This document shows, in pieces, positions 16,676-26,031 of a stretch of DNA of 33,306 nucleotides. The notes under the pieces were generated by a model. It made no database searches and had not been told where the DNA came from. It saw only the letters and a program-made list of their open reading frames with translations. The DNA is taken from assembly GCA_023266475.1 (NCBI GenBank), contig JAHFQA010000005.1, positions 1 to 33,306 on the forward strand, written 5' to 3'. Both the position numbers and the translations under genes were made by a program. The stretch is from Candidatus Woesearchaeota archaeon. GTDB lineage: Archaea; Nanobdellota; Nanobdellia; Woesearchaeales; GW2011-AR4. Each line of letters starts with the position of its first letter. Position 1 is the stretch's first letter.

Positions 16676-16801
16676 TTTCCAGCCAATCTATAATTGGTGG
16701 AAACTAGTGCTGTAATTCCGCTGAGTCAAAAACCACAATAACCGATAATATCAAATTAATGTTTATGCCACCCATCTACGAGGGGCGGTTTTTGACAATA
16801 T
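16676..16801. repeat. Palindromic repeat family, copy A
   Basis: Hairpin TTTCCAGCCAAT/ATTGGTGGAAA (16676-16703), then TGTAATTCCG (16711-16720), TCAAAAACCAC (16726-16736), ATGCCACCCATCT (16765-16777), GGTTTTTGACAAT (16787-16799). All except the left hairpin recur in copy C. Confidence 0.7.
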
Positions 16802-16834
16802 AGATTTAAATACAAAATAATATTTCTTATACAA

Positions 16835-17779
16835 ATGGTAATATTAGTTACAGGCGCAGCAGGATTTATTGGAAGCTGGACAGCAAGAGAACTGCTGAAA
16901 AATGGAAATGATGTCATAGGAATAGATAATTTCAATGATTACTATAATCCAGAATTCAAAAAAGGCAATGTAAAAGGCCTTAAAATCAAATTGTATAATG
17001 AAGACATAAGAAATTACGACAAAGTTAAAAAAATATTTGAGGAAAACAAAATAGATAAAATTGTGCATCTTGCTGCTATGGTTGGCGTAAGACCAAGCAT
17101 TGTAAACCCTTTTATTTACGAGGAAGTTAATGTAAGGGCAACCCTAAACCTTCTTGAGCTTGCAAGAATTCACAAGATAAAAAAATTTGTTTTTGCTTCA
17201 AGCTCCAGCGTCTATGGCGACAGAGACAAAGTGCCATTTTCTGAAAACGATGCGACAAATTCGCAAATATCCCCGTATGCTACAACAAAAAAATCAGGGG
17301 AGCTGCTTTGCCATACTTACAGCTCGCTTTACAAATTGCCCACTATATGCCTGAGGTTTTTCACGGTTTATGGACCATGCGGAAGGCCTGACATGGCGCC
17401 TTATAAGTTTGTTGACAAAATTGCGCATGGGCAGGAAATAGAAATGTATGGAGACGGGTCCACAAAAAGAGACTATACTTATGTTGCTGATATTGTTTCT
17501 GGTGTTTTAAATAGTATAGACTTTGACTCTGATTACCAAATAATAAACTTGGGCTGCGGAAGTCCCGTAAAGTTAAAAGATTTTATTGCTGCAATTGAAA
17601 GAAATTTGGGCAAAAGAGCAAAGATTGTGCAAAAAGAAATGCAGCCTGGTGATGTAAAGCAAACTTATGCTGATATTTCAAAGGCAAAAAGGCTGTTAAA
17701 TTATAATCCAAAAATAAAAATTGAAGAAGGAATTAAGATATTCTGTGAGTGGTATATGGAAAATAGGTTTAAATCCTGA
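16835..17779 (+). CDS. NAD-dependent sugar epimerase (UDP-glucose/glucuronate 4-epimerase-like)
   Basis: 'LVTGAAGFIGSWTARELLKNGNDVIGIDNFNDYYNPEFKK', 'SSSSVYGDRDKVPFSE', 'YATTKKSGELL'. Confidence 0.9.
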   Translation: MVILVTGAAGFIGSWTARELLKNGNDVIGIDNFNDYYNPEFKKGNVKGLKIKLYNEDIRNYDKVKKIFEENKIDKIVHLAAMVGVRPSIVNPFIYEEVNVRATLNLLELARIHKIKKFVFASSSSVYGDRDKVPFSENDATNSQISPYATTKKSGELLCHTYSSLYKLPTICLRFFTVYGPCGRPDMAPYKFVDKIAHGQEIEMYGDGSTKRDYTYVADIVSGVLNSIDFDSDYQIINLGCGSPVKLKDFIAAIERNLGKRAKIVQKEMQPGDVKQTYADISKAKRLLNYNPKIKIEEGIKIFCEWYMENRFKS

Positions 17780-19655
17780 AATTCTTATCTTCCTTAACAA
17801 AAACCTTATACCATATGTTAAAGATTCCCAAGCTCCATATCTGCCTACAGTAATAAAGCTTTGAGCTGTTGTAATTGTCAAATATTTTCTTAATGTATTT
17901 TTTGTCAAACAGTTTTGAATTTACAGGCTCCTGCATTAAGTCATAAAAATATTCTTTTAGTCCTTTTGAAAGCCATTCGTCAAGCGGCATGTGGAAAGGC
18001 TGCTTTTTTCTGTATATTATCTCTTTCGGCAGATAATTCCTCAAGGCTTTCTTTAAAATATACTTTGTGGTACTTCCATTTAATTTTAAAAAAGATGGAA
18101 TTCTGTAGCAATATTCAACAAGCCTATAGTCAAGATAAGGGACTCTTGCCTCTATGCTCCATGCCATGCACATCTTGTCAGGCTTCATTAGCAAATCTTC
18201 AGCAAGATAATTTTTTGCATCAAAATAAGTAAGTTGAGTTATAAAATCACCTTTAGAGAAGAACTCTTTGTTTATTGAATCATAATGATTGTCAAACTCA
18301 AAATTAAGCAGTTTTCTTTTTTCTTCGTCGTCAAAAATACCCAAAACATCTGCATAAGCCTTTGCCTTGTTGTTTTTAATATCTATCATCAATTTGCCGA
18401 GCCTGTCAAACATCTTGGTCCCTGTTGCTGAAGAATACTTGTAGATTTTGTCAAGGATCGGCTTTGGAATAAATTTCGCTGTTTTAGGAATAGTTTTCTT
18501 AAACGAGCTTGGCAAATGCCTCATTTTGTATCCTAAATTTAAGAATTTATACTGGTCATAGCCCGCAAACAGTTCATCTGCGCCGTCGCCTGTCAAAATG
18601 ACAGTAACATTTTTTTTGGCTTCTTTAGAAAGATAATAAACCGGAACAGCAGCAGGATCTGACATTGGCTCATCAAGATGCCAGACTATGTTAGGCAAGT
18701 CTTTTATTATATCAGTGCTTATTGTTATCTCCTTGTGTCTTGTTCCGAAATGCTGAGAAACTTTTTTTGCATAGCTTAGCTCATTTCCTATGTTGTCATG
18801 CTCAAAAGCCAAAGAATAGCTGCTTATGCTGTCAGAAAAATTTTTCATCATGGCAACAATGCTTGATGAGTCAATTCCTCCGCTAAGATAAACTCCAAGA
18901 GGAACATCGCTTATAAGCCTTTTTTCAACTGAGTCTTTTAGAATACCTATAATCTTTTTTTCAATTGTCTTTTCATTATCATTGGTAATATCAAATTTAA
19001 TATCCCAGTATTTTTTTATTTGGAGCTTTGAGGTTTTCAAGTCCAGTAAAGCATAGTGGCCTGGCTTCAGCTTTTTTATCTCATTGAAAATAGTGATATC
19101 AGAAGGAATATAGCGGTAAGTCAAAAAATAGCTTAATGCATCACGATTCAGGCTTCTTCTTATGCTTCTGTCTTTTAAAATTGCCTTTAGTTCAGAAGCA
19201 AAAATGAATTTTTTTTCATCATAATAATAGTAAAGTGGCTTTAATCCAAGCCTGTCCCGTGCAAGAAACAAAAGCTTCTTTTTTGAGTCATAAAGGGCGA
19301 ATCCCCAGAAGCCGTTGAAATATTTCAGGCAGTTTATTCCATATTCCTCGTAGGCATGAACTATAACTTCTGAGTCTGTGTTTGATTTAAAGGAATGCCT
19401 TTTCTCAAGTTTTTCTCTAATTTCCTTAAAATTAAATACTTCTCCATTGTAAACTAAAGCAATTGTTTTGTCCTCATTGTAAATCGGCTGGTTGCCTGCT
19501 TTTGACAGGTCAATTATGCTTAATCTTCTACTTCCAAGGGAAATGCCTTTGTCAGAATAATATCCAGCTGCATTCGGGCCGCGATGCCTTATTTCATCGC
19601 ACATGCTTTTAAGAAGCTTCTTGTCTTCAAAATTAAAGCCGCAGATTCCGCACAT
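17769..19655 (-). CDS. asnB: Glutamine-dependent asparagine synthase-like amidotransferase
   Basis: N-terminal MCGICGF with catalytic Cys2 (start moved from 19667), 'RHRGPNAAGYY', 'LGVYLSGGIDSSSIVAM' PP-loop. AGGTGAT Shine-Dalgarno just upstream (19662-19668). Confidence 0.93.
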   Translation of the reverse strand: MCGICGFNFEDKKLLKSMCDEIRHRGPNAAGYYSDKGISLGSRRLSIIDLSKAGNQPIYNEDKTIALVYNGEVFNFKEIREKLEKRHSFKSNTDSEVIVHAYEEYGINCLKYFNGFWGFALYDSKKKLLFLARDRLGLKPLYYYYDEKKFIFASELKAILKDRSIRRSLNRDALSYFLTYRYIPSDITIFNEIKKLKPGHYALLDLKTSKLQIKKYWDIKFDITNDNEKTIEKKIIGILKDSVEKRLISDVPLGVYLSGGIDSSSIVAMMKNFSDSISSYSLAFEHDNIGNELSYAKKVSQHFGTRHKEITISTDIIKDLPNIVWHLDEPMSDPAAVPVYYLSKEAKKNVTVILTGDGADELFAGYDQYKFLNLGYKMRHLPSSFKKTIPKTAKFIPKPILDKIYKYSSATGTKMFDRLGKLMIDIKNNKAKAYADVLGIFDDEEKRKLLNFEFDNHYDSINKEFFSKGDFITQLTYFDAKNYLAEDLLMKPDKMCMAWSIEARVPYLDYRLVEYCYRIPSFLKLNGSTTKYILKKALRNYLPKEIIYRKKQPFHMPLDEWLSKGLKEYFYDLMQEPVNSKLFDKKYIKKIFDNYNSSKLYYCRQIWSLGIFNIWYKVFVKEDKNFRI

Positions 19656-19690
19656 GTCAAAAATCACCTATTTTAATATTCTAAAAATAT

Positions 19691-20557
19691 TTATAATTGC
19701 CTGTTTTTTATGATAAGGTCGGCAAGCATCCCTAAAAATGCTATCTGTATTGCAGCCAAAACAGCCATCCCGCCCCCCAAACCAAAGGCGCCTGTAAGCA
19801 TAAAATCTTTTATTAATTTCAAAATTCCAGCTATCAGTATAACAAGGCTTATTGGTATAAACACATTTAATGGCTTGAAAAATATTGTGAGCCTGCATAT
19901 AAGACTTACAAACGCAATGAAGTCCTTGACAGGGCTAATTGTTGATTTTCCCTTTCTCTCATAGTAATTTATGGGGATATAGTGCACAGCATAGCCGTTT
20001 GTCAGGCATATCATTGTAAGTGTTGTTGTGAACGAAAACCCATCAGGAAACAGATTAATATATTTCATGGCTATCTCGCGCTTAAAAATCCTCAAGCCTG
20101 AATTAAGGTCAGGAATTTCTGTCTTTGCAAGGTATTCTGCAAAATGCTTTAGAAACCATTTTGCAGGCCTTCTAAACAAAGGTATGCTGACATATTTTCC
20201 GGTTCTTGCCCCGACAACCATATCATTGTCTTTTAATTTTGCTGCCAAATCCCTGATGGACTCTGCAGGGTAAGTTCCATCAGCGTCAACAATTATTATG
20301 TAATCTGCATTTGACTTTTTTATTGCCAGTTTTAAAGATGCCCCATACCCAAGATTTACACTGTTTTCTAATAAAGTTATTCCTTTTATTTTTTGAAGAA
20401 TACCGCTTGTATTGTCTTTTGACCCGTCATTAACAATGATTATATCTATTTTATTTTTGCTACCCAACGGCTGAATAGAAGACTTTATGCCGCTTATAGT
20501 TTTTGCTATTGATTTCTCTTCATTAAACGCCGGAATGACAATGCTTATTGAAGCCAT
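19691..20557 (-). CDS. GT2 glycosyltransferase (dolichyl-phosphate mannosyltransferase-like)
   Basis: 'ISIVIPAFNEEKSIAKTI', 'IIIVNDGSKDNTSG', 'YIIIVDADGTYPAESI', C-terminal TM segments. Confidence 0.9.
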   Translation of the reverse strand: MASISIVIPAFNEEKSIAKTISGIKSSIQPLGSKNKIDIIIVNDGSKDNTSGILQKIKGITLLENSVNLGYGASLKLAIKKSNADYIIIVDADGTYPAESIRDLAAKLKDNDMVVGARTGKYVSIPLFRRPAKWFLKHFAEYLAKTEIPDLNSGLRIFKREIAMKYINLFPDGFSFTTTLTMICLTNGYAVHYIPINYYERKGKSTISPVKDFIAFVSLICRLTIFFKPLNVFIPISLVILIAGILKLIKDFMLTGAFGLGGGMAVLAAIQIAFLGMLADLIIKNRQL

Positions 20558-20579
20558 AAATTTGGTAATCTGGATTATA

Positions 20580-20587
20580 TTTATAAA
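20580..20587 (-). promoter_or_regulatory. TATA box for the GT2 gene
   Basis: TTTATAAA about 30 bp upstream of the start codon at 20557. Confidence 0.45.
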
Positions 20588-20633
20588 TCTTTATCTATTA
20601 AATCTACAAATTAAACTATAGCAAAATATTTAA

Positions 20634-22151
20634 ATGAACCTCACATATCATAATACAGGAAAAATGCCAGATGTTATTCTTATAAACCCGAGACAGCCAT
20701 ATCTAGACTTTGGAGATGATATGGGGATTCATCAGCCATTGGGCTTGATGCAGTTGGGCAGCAATCTTGTGGAAAACGACATTTCTGCAAAACTCATAGA
20801 TGCGAATGCTCTGAACCTTCCAAATGAAAAAATAGAATTGCCTCGGCCCACGAAGCTTGCTATGGTAAGCGTGAACACAGTTATGTTTCCAGTTTCTGTT
20901 AAAATAGCAAAGGCAATCAAGGAAAAAAATCCTGACGTCTTTGTAATTGCCGGAGGCTCTCATTTCATGTCCATGCCGCATACCCTGAAAGGAACGCCCT
21001 TCGATTGTGCTTTTGGAGGGGCAGAAGCTGACAGCATAATTGCACCTTTGGCGCGTAAAATCCTAAAAGAAGGTAAAATAGACTATTCAACCAAGGGGCT
21101 TATTTACGTTGAGGGCAAACTAATCAAAAATCCGAACCCACCCCTGATACCCCAAGAAGAAATGGATAAGCTGCCGCATCCCTACAAATATGCCAAAGAA
21201 ATAGGCTTTGATATGGGATTGTACAAAGGCTATGCCAATACCGCAGTTTATGGCAAGGGAAAATATGCCACGGTAATGACTTCACGGGGCTGCATTTATA
21301 AATGCACTTTCTGCCTGGAAGCTGAAGTGTTCAACAGGACATTCAGATTTCATTCAGCAAAATATGTTTATGACATGCTATTGGAATGTGAAAAACTGGG
21401 GGCTAAAGAATTTTACTTTATGGATTCTGAGTGGAGCATAGCAAGGCAGAGAAATATGGAACTCATGAAGATGATGGTAGATGGCAAAAAAGACTGGAGA
21501 TGGGAATGTCTGACAAGAGCAACTGATTATACTTACAGCACTTTGGATTATCCGAAAATGATGAAGAAAGCCGGCTGCATCTCTACGATTAACGGAGTTG
21601 AGAGCGGCTCTGATGAGACATTGCAAAAAATAAAAAAATCTGCAACAAAGGATGACTACAGGAGGGCCTTCAAGATATTGAGGGAATGCGGAATCGAGAG
21701 AAGGGCATCTTTCATCATGGGCTTTCCTTGGGAAACTGAAAAAGACCTAAATGATACGCTAAAATTTGCAATTGAGCTTGATCCTGATTTTGTATACTTC
21801 CAGATTTTTGCCCCTTATATGGGAACCCCGTTATATGAAGAAGCAAAAAATTATATGATTTATGACGCAGAGAAGGACTTCGGCCAATGGTGGCAGCACA
21901 GCATCATTGGCGGCAAGGTAATTGTAAAGACAGACACATTGACTCCAGAGGATATCACAAGAATAAATGCAGAAGCTTATAAAAAATTTTATTTCAGGCC
22001 TTCATTCATCGTTAGGCAATTTTTGAGAAGCATAGACAAGCCTTACAGATTGAAAATGATGACTAAAAATGGAATTACACTATTGAAGCAGGTTCTAAAA
22101 AGAAGCACGTTTAAGCCCCAAATAGAAATCGGAGTTCCTGAATCGGCTTAA
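20634..22151 (+). CDS. B12-binding-domain radical SAM protein
   Basis: N-terminal 'VILINPRQPYLDFGDDMGIHQPLGLMQLGSNL' (B12-binding-like), 'SRGCIYKCTFC' (CxxxCxxC), 'ESGSDETLQKIKKSATKDDYRRAF'. Confidence 0.92.
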   Translation: MNLTYHNTGKMPDVILINPRQPYLDFGDDMGIHQPLGLMQLGSNLVENDISAKLIDANALNLPNEKIELPRPTKLAMVSVNTVMFPVSVKIAKAIKEKNPDVFVIAGGSHFMSMPHTLKGTPFDCAFGGAEADSIIAPLARKILKEGKIDYSTKGLIYVEGKLIKNPNPPLIPQEEMDKLPHPYKYAKEIGFDMGLYKGYANTAVYGKGKYATVMTSRGCIYKCTFCLEAEVFNRTFRFHSAKYVYDMLLECEKLGAKEFYFMDSEWSIARQRNMELMKMMVDGKKDWRWECLTRATDYTYSTLDYPKMMKKAGCISTINGVESGSDETLQKIKKSATKDDYRRAFKILRECGIERRASFIMGFPWETEKDLNDTLKFAIELDPDFVYFQIFAPYMGTPLYEEAKNYMIYDAEKDFGQWWQHSIIGGKVIVKTDTLTPEDITRINAEAYKKFYFRPSFIVRQFLRSIDKPYRLKMMTKNGITLLKQVLKRSTFKPQIEIGVPESA

Positions 22152-22193
22152 AAAAATCTAAAAAATCAATTCTAGGTAACTTTGTTGCCTGCC

Positions 22194-24032
22194 TTAATTT
22201 AAGCTATATAAATAAACTCCATTGCTTTCGAACAGCAGCTTTCCGTGCAAGCTCAGCAGTTCATTCATTAATTTAATATGTTTTTCTGAATAACGGGGAC
22301 GGCCCACTTCATGGACGGCAGCAGAATCAATTTTTGTGTTTATAAAAACATGAGTTATGCCTAATCTTTTTAGTTCATTATACATATCCTCGGTATTTAC
22401 GAATTTGGAATAATCAACCACTTTTTGCAACACGGGGTCACCAACTATATAATCCAAATTGCTTAGATAGCCTCTGTATTCCCTGAATAAAAGCAATCTG
22501 GAGTTTTTAGGAAGATTATCATTTGCGTATTTGAATACATTGTAGCCATTCTCGTCCTTCAGTTTTGTGTAAAATGACTGCTCTGATTCACGCCCAAAAA
22601 CATATGGGAGTTTTATTGAATTTGCGCCATACCACAGTGCAAGATTAAAGACAAGCGTTGTCAGTAGGATCATTATCACGAAATAATTAATGTTTTTTAT
22701 TTTAAGCAAATAATCAATAACTACTCCTGAAACTATTGCAAGCATTGGATAAATCATGACATATCTTATGACCTGGGGGCCAAAAAACCATATAACCATT
22801 GCAATGAATGAATAAATCAGCAAATAATTTGTAACTTTGTTTGACTTAATTGTCAGAAAAATTAAAGGCACAAACGCGAGAAACACAGACCCAAATCCAA
22901 AAAGCATACCATATTTTGAGCTGTGCATGGTCAAGTCCCAGAATTTTAGCAGGAAGTTTGTCAATGATCGCGGGCCTACACTGTCCAGAAAATTCAAGCC
23001 TATGTTCAAAGAGTCTTGGTTCCTGCTGTTGAAAAAAGAGTCCAGAAAAGGGTAAATCGGGTTTCCTGTATATGCATAGCTTTTGATATACCAAGGGGTT
23101 GCAAGCAAAAAAGCAATGAGGAAATACAACAGTGATTTTTTAAAAAACGAAATAAAATTGCCTTTGTCAATAAAAAATTGCTTGTAGATGATGCCCAAAA
23201 ATAATATTGGCACGTAATAAACTGCAGTATGCTTTGATGCAATAGACAATCCGGACATGACAGCGCTTAGTAAAAGCCGATTATTTTCATTCTTTTCAAT
23301 CCATAAATAGAACGCATAATATGCCATAAAAACATAAAATGCTACTGCAATGTCTGTGTAAGTCGAACTTATGTGGTTGGAAATCATAGGCATAGTGTAA
23401 TATGCTAAAGTCGCAAGCAAAGAGCACCTTAAAGAAAAATATCTCCTGGCAAATGAAAAAATAGCAATTGCAAGCAAAGTCCCGTAGGTGAACATGAATA
23501 ATTTTGAGAGTTCTGCATTCGCAACCACCATCCCGACAGTAAAAAGCATGTTTAAATTGAACGGGTAGTTAGACCTGAATTCATAATCAAGCGGTATTAT
23601 TTTATGGTGCAATGCATAAATTTTTGGCAGGGCAATGTTATAAGTGACTTCATCCCATAGATAAGGTGGCGACAGGCTTGCAAGCATATTCAGAATTACA
23701 AACAACAGAAATATTATTATTAAAATAAGATTAATGCCTGTTTTCAGTTTTTTTACTTTATAAATTAAATTTTTAATTTCTTCTATGAGAAATTTAATTT
23801 CTTTTATTGAAAAAATTAATGCTAATATTATCAAAATCAAAAAAATGCTTTTATACAGCAATCCGATTAATCCAAGAATCAATGTTGCATAAGATAAGAT
23901 TCCTAATCCAATTGCAGAAGAAAAAACCATTACTTCAAGATTGCTGAGTTTTAGCTTAAATAGGCATAATATTTTCTTTCCCAATCCTAATGATGCCAGT
24001 AAAATCGATATAAAATAAATTATTTCTGTCAT
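22194..24032 (-). CDS. Polytopic membrane glycosyltransferase (GT39/ArnT-like)
   Basis: 612 aa, many TMs; 'SPPYLWDEVTYNIALPKIYALHHKIIPL' early loop with the GT-C-type acidic residue pair region. Confidence 0.7.
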   Translation of the reverse strand: MTEIIYFISILLASLGLGKKILCLFKLKLSNLEVMVFSSAIGLGILSYATLILGLIGLLYKSIFLILIILALIFSIKEIKFLIEEIKNLIYKVKKLKTGINLILIIIFLLFVILNMLASLSPPYLWDEVTYNIALPKIYALHHKIIPLDYEFRSNYPFNLNMLFTVGMVVANAELSKLFMFTYGTLLAIAIFSFARRYFSLRCSLLATLAYYTMPMISNHISSTYTDIAVAFYVFMAYYAFYLWIEKNENNRLLLSAVMSGLSIASKHTAVYYVPILFLGIIYKQFFIDKGNFISFFKKSLLYFLIAFLLATPWYIKSYAYTGNPIYPFLDSFFNSRNQDSLNIGLNFLDSVGPRSLTNFLLKFWDLTMHSSKYGMLFGFGSVFLAFVPLIFLTIKSNKVTNYLLIYSFIAMVIWFFGPQVIRYVMIYPMLAIVSGVVIDYLLKIKNINYFVIMILLTTLVFNLALWYGANSIKLPYVFGRESEQSFYTKLKDENGYNVFKYANDNLPKNSRLLLFREYRGYLSNLDYIVGDPVLQKVVDYSKFVNTEDMYNELKRLGITHVFINTKIDSAAVHEVGRPRYSEKHIKLMNELLSLHGKLLFESNGVYLYSLN

Positions 24033-24033
24033 T

Positions 24034-24150
24034 TTACACGAGCGGCAGTAGAGTCTTTATTTCATTGTAATAATAAGAGGCATAGATGAAAATAATCCAA
24101 ACCACAATTGTAGCTGTTAAAAGCAAATTCTTTTTTGAATTCAGTGCCAT
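24034..24150 (-). CDS. 38-aa single-TM microprotein, coupled to the GT39-like gene (absent from ORF track)
   Basis: Minus-strand translation MALNSKKNLLLTATIVVWIIFIYASYYYNEIKTLLPLV*. Its stop is 1 bp from the ATG of the downstream gene (GTG TAA A ATG ACA). Confidence 0.55.
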   Translation of the reverse strand: MALNSKKNLLLTATIVVWIIFIYASYYYNEIKTLLPLV

Positions 24151-24194
24151 AAAATCTTAACTATAGAATCAGTTTTCTTAATATAAATCTTTGC

Positions 24195-25877
24195 CTACCC
24201 TAAGCATTTTGCACTTATTTCCCTCGACTGCTGCGATGATAATATTTTCTTAATAACTATATCAATTAAATTTCCTTTATTCCAGCTGGTGCAAATAACA
24301 TCCCAAAGCCCAAAAAGTTTTGTATCTTTTAATACTGTGCCTATAAGCTCCTTGTAAGGATATAAATTCTTGTCTTTGACATCGTTCATCTTGTAAATCC
24401 AAACGGCAGTTCCTTTTTTGTAATCAAAAGTTTTTACCAATGCGCCGTGCTCAAGGACATATTTGTAGTAATCTGGGCTGAATTCAAGATTTCTGCTTCT
24501 TTTTGCCGCAAATTTATTTTCAAACAATGTGGATTTATCCTCAAATGGCGAGTTTTCCAGAATAGTGCTGTTTTCATTAAGAAACGCGAAAATAACCAAA
24601 TCCCCTTTATTAAGCGCGTTAATTCTTAATGAAGAATCTATATCTCTTGGAACATGTGTTTTTATCTGCCTGTTTCTTATATAACCTGAATGAATTTTTA
24701 CAGATTTATCGTAATTTTTTTCTATATAATCGCCAACTTTAGTCCAGACATTAAAATCATGCGTTTGGTATATAATAAACAGGGTCCATGACAGAGTTCC
24801 TAAAACAATAACAGCTGAAACTGCAATAGCTGATATTTTTTTCATATAATTTGAGGAAAAGCCTGCAATAAAACGCGATAGCAGAATAATCAGAAATGGA
24901 TAAATAACAAGTTGGTGCCTTGAAAATCTTCTTGCCTGAATAGTTATTATTATGAAAAAAACAAAAACTAGAAAAAAGAGCATAATATCTGTTCTTGTTG
25001 TTTTTTTGTTGATTAAAAGATATAAAAATGCAAAAGGCAGCAGGACATACAGAAACGGAGAAATCCCATCAAAAAGCACTGCAATGTGGTAATAATAAGG
25101 ATTTAGCAGCTGCGTTGACTGCTGCTGTATTACAAACAAAAAGTTATGGAATATATAGATTAGTCTTGGAATCCCACCAAAAGATAGTACAATAGCTATG
25201 AGTGATACTAGGGCGATCAAATTCAATATGAAAGCATAATACAAATATTTTCTAAAACAATTCTTTTCTTTAAAGAATGAATAAGATAACACAAACAGCC
25301 AATAAAGAAAAAATATTGGAAGGGAATTAAATCTTGTCAATAAAGTAAGTCCGATTAAAGTGCCTGAAGCAAAAATCAATATCAGTTCTCGTCTTTTATC
25401 ATGCTTTTTCCTTATCAGATATTCAATCGCAAAAACAGAGGCAATGGTGAAAAACATTGATACTCCATATGCATAAGACAATCTGCTGTAAATGATAGGA
25501 AGAGGAGCAACAGCAAATAATATCGACGCAAGAACAGCATATTTCTTGCCATACCACATCTTTGTAAGAAAATAAACAACAAAGACAGCAAGAGTACCAA
25601 AGAAAGCTTCAACCATTCTTATTGAAAATTCAGTTACACCAAATAAAAAAGCAGGCATATACATAGCCAGCATAAAAAAGGGCCCATGACCAAACAGATA
25701 TAAGTCGCCAGTATTGCCAGTAGCTATAAAATCCTTCATAGACATTGCCTGTATTGCCTCATCAAAATAGAAATCAGGCTGGTTAGTTGAGTATAACCTC
25801 AAAATAATTGAAATTATTCCCAATACTACTAGAAAAAATATCTCTGATCTCTTATTGTTAATATGTCTATCCGGCAT
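24195..25877 (-). CDS. Polytopic GT39/PMT-family glycosyltransferase
   Basis: 'QPDFYFDEAIQAMSMKDFIATGNTG...HGPFFMLAMYMPAFLFG' matches the PMT/ArnT first-loop acidic motif region; multiple TMs. Confidence 0.8.
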   Translation of the reverse strand: MPDRHINNKRSEIFFLVVLGIISIILRLYSTNQPDFYFDEAIQAMSMKDFIATGNTGDLYLFGHGPFFMLAMYMPAFLFGVTEFSIRMVEAFFGTLAVFVVYFLTKMWYGKKYAVLASILFAVAPLPIIYSRLSYAYGVSMFFTIASVFAIEYLIRKKHDKRRELILIFASGTLIGLTLLTRFNSLPIFFLYWLFVLSYSFFKEKNCFRKYLYYAFILNLIALVSLIAIVLSFGGIPRLIYIFHNFLFVIQQQSTQLLNPYYYHIAVLFDGISPFLYVLLPFAFLYLLINKKTTRTDIMLFFLVFVFFIIITIQARRFSRHQLVIYPFLIILLSRFIAGFSSNYMKKISAIAVSAVIVLGTLSWTLFIIYQTHDFNVWTKVGDYIEKNYDKSVKIHSGYIRNRQIKTHVPRDIDSSLRINALNKGDLVIFAFLNENSTILENSPFEDKSTLFENKFAAKRSRNLEFSPDYYKYVLEHGALVKTFDYKKGTAVWIYKMNDVKDKNLYPYKELIGTVLKDTKLFGLWDVICTSWNKGNLIDIVIKKILSSQQSREISAKCLG

Positions 25878-25920
25878 TCAACAAAACAAGAATTAAATGC
25901 TGTTTATATTTTTTTTGAAA

Positions 25921-26030
25921 TGTCGGAATTGCTAAGGGTTAATCCATTGTGTTAGAATCTGACTTAGCCAGCAATTCCGAGCATGCTCAAAAATATGCTA
26001 TGTACTTTAGTGTGTAGTGTTTTTGACAAA
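25921..26030. repeat. Palindromic repeat family, copy B (divergent)
   Basis: CGGAATTGCT (25924-25933) is inverted at 25970-25979 (AGCAATTCCG), followed by GAGCATGCTCAAAAA and right end GTGTTTTTGACAAA. Same element order as copies A and C. Confidence 0.6.
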
Positions 26031-26031
26031 T

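Noticed and set aside
16540-16830. Possible tRNA or CRISPR array in this intergenic region
   Set aside because: No cloverleaf with TΨC-like arm or CCA-type end, and no regular repeat-spacer periodicity; better explained as hairpin repeats.
17915-18232. 105-aa plus-strand ORF
   Set aside because: Antisense to asnB with no domain-like sequence.
19668-19898. 76-aa minus-strand ORF upstream of asnB
   Set aside because: Overlaps the GT2 C-terminus in another frame, with no family-like sequence.
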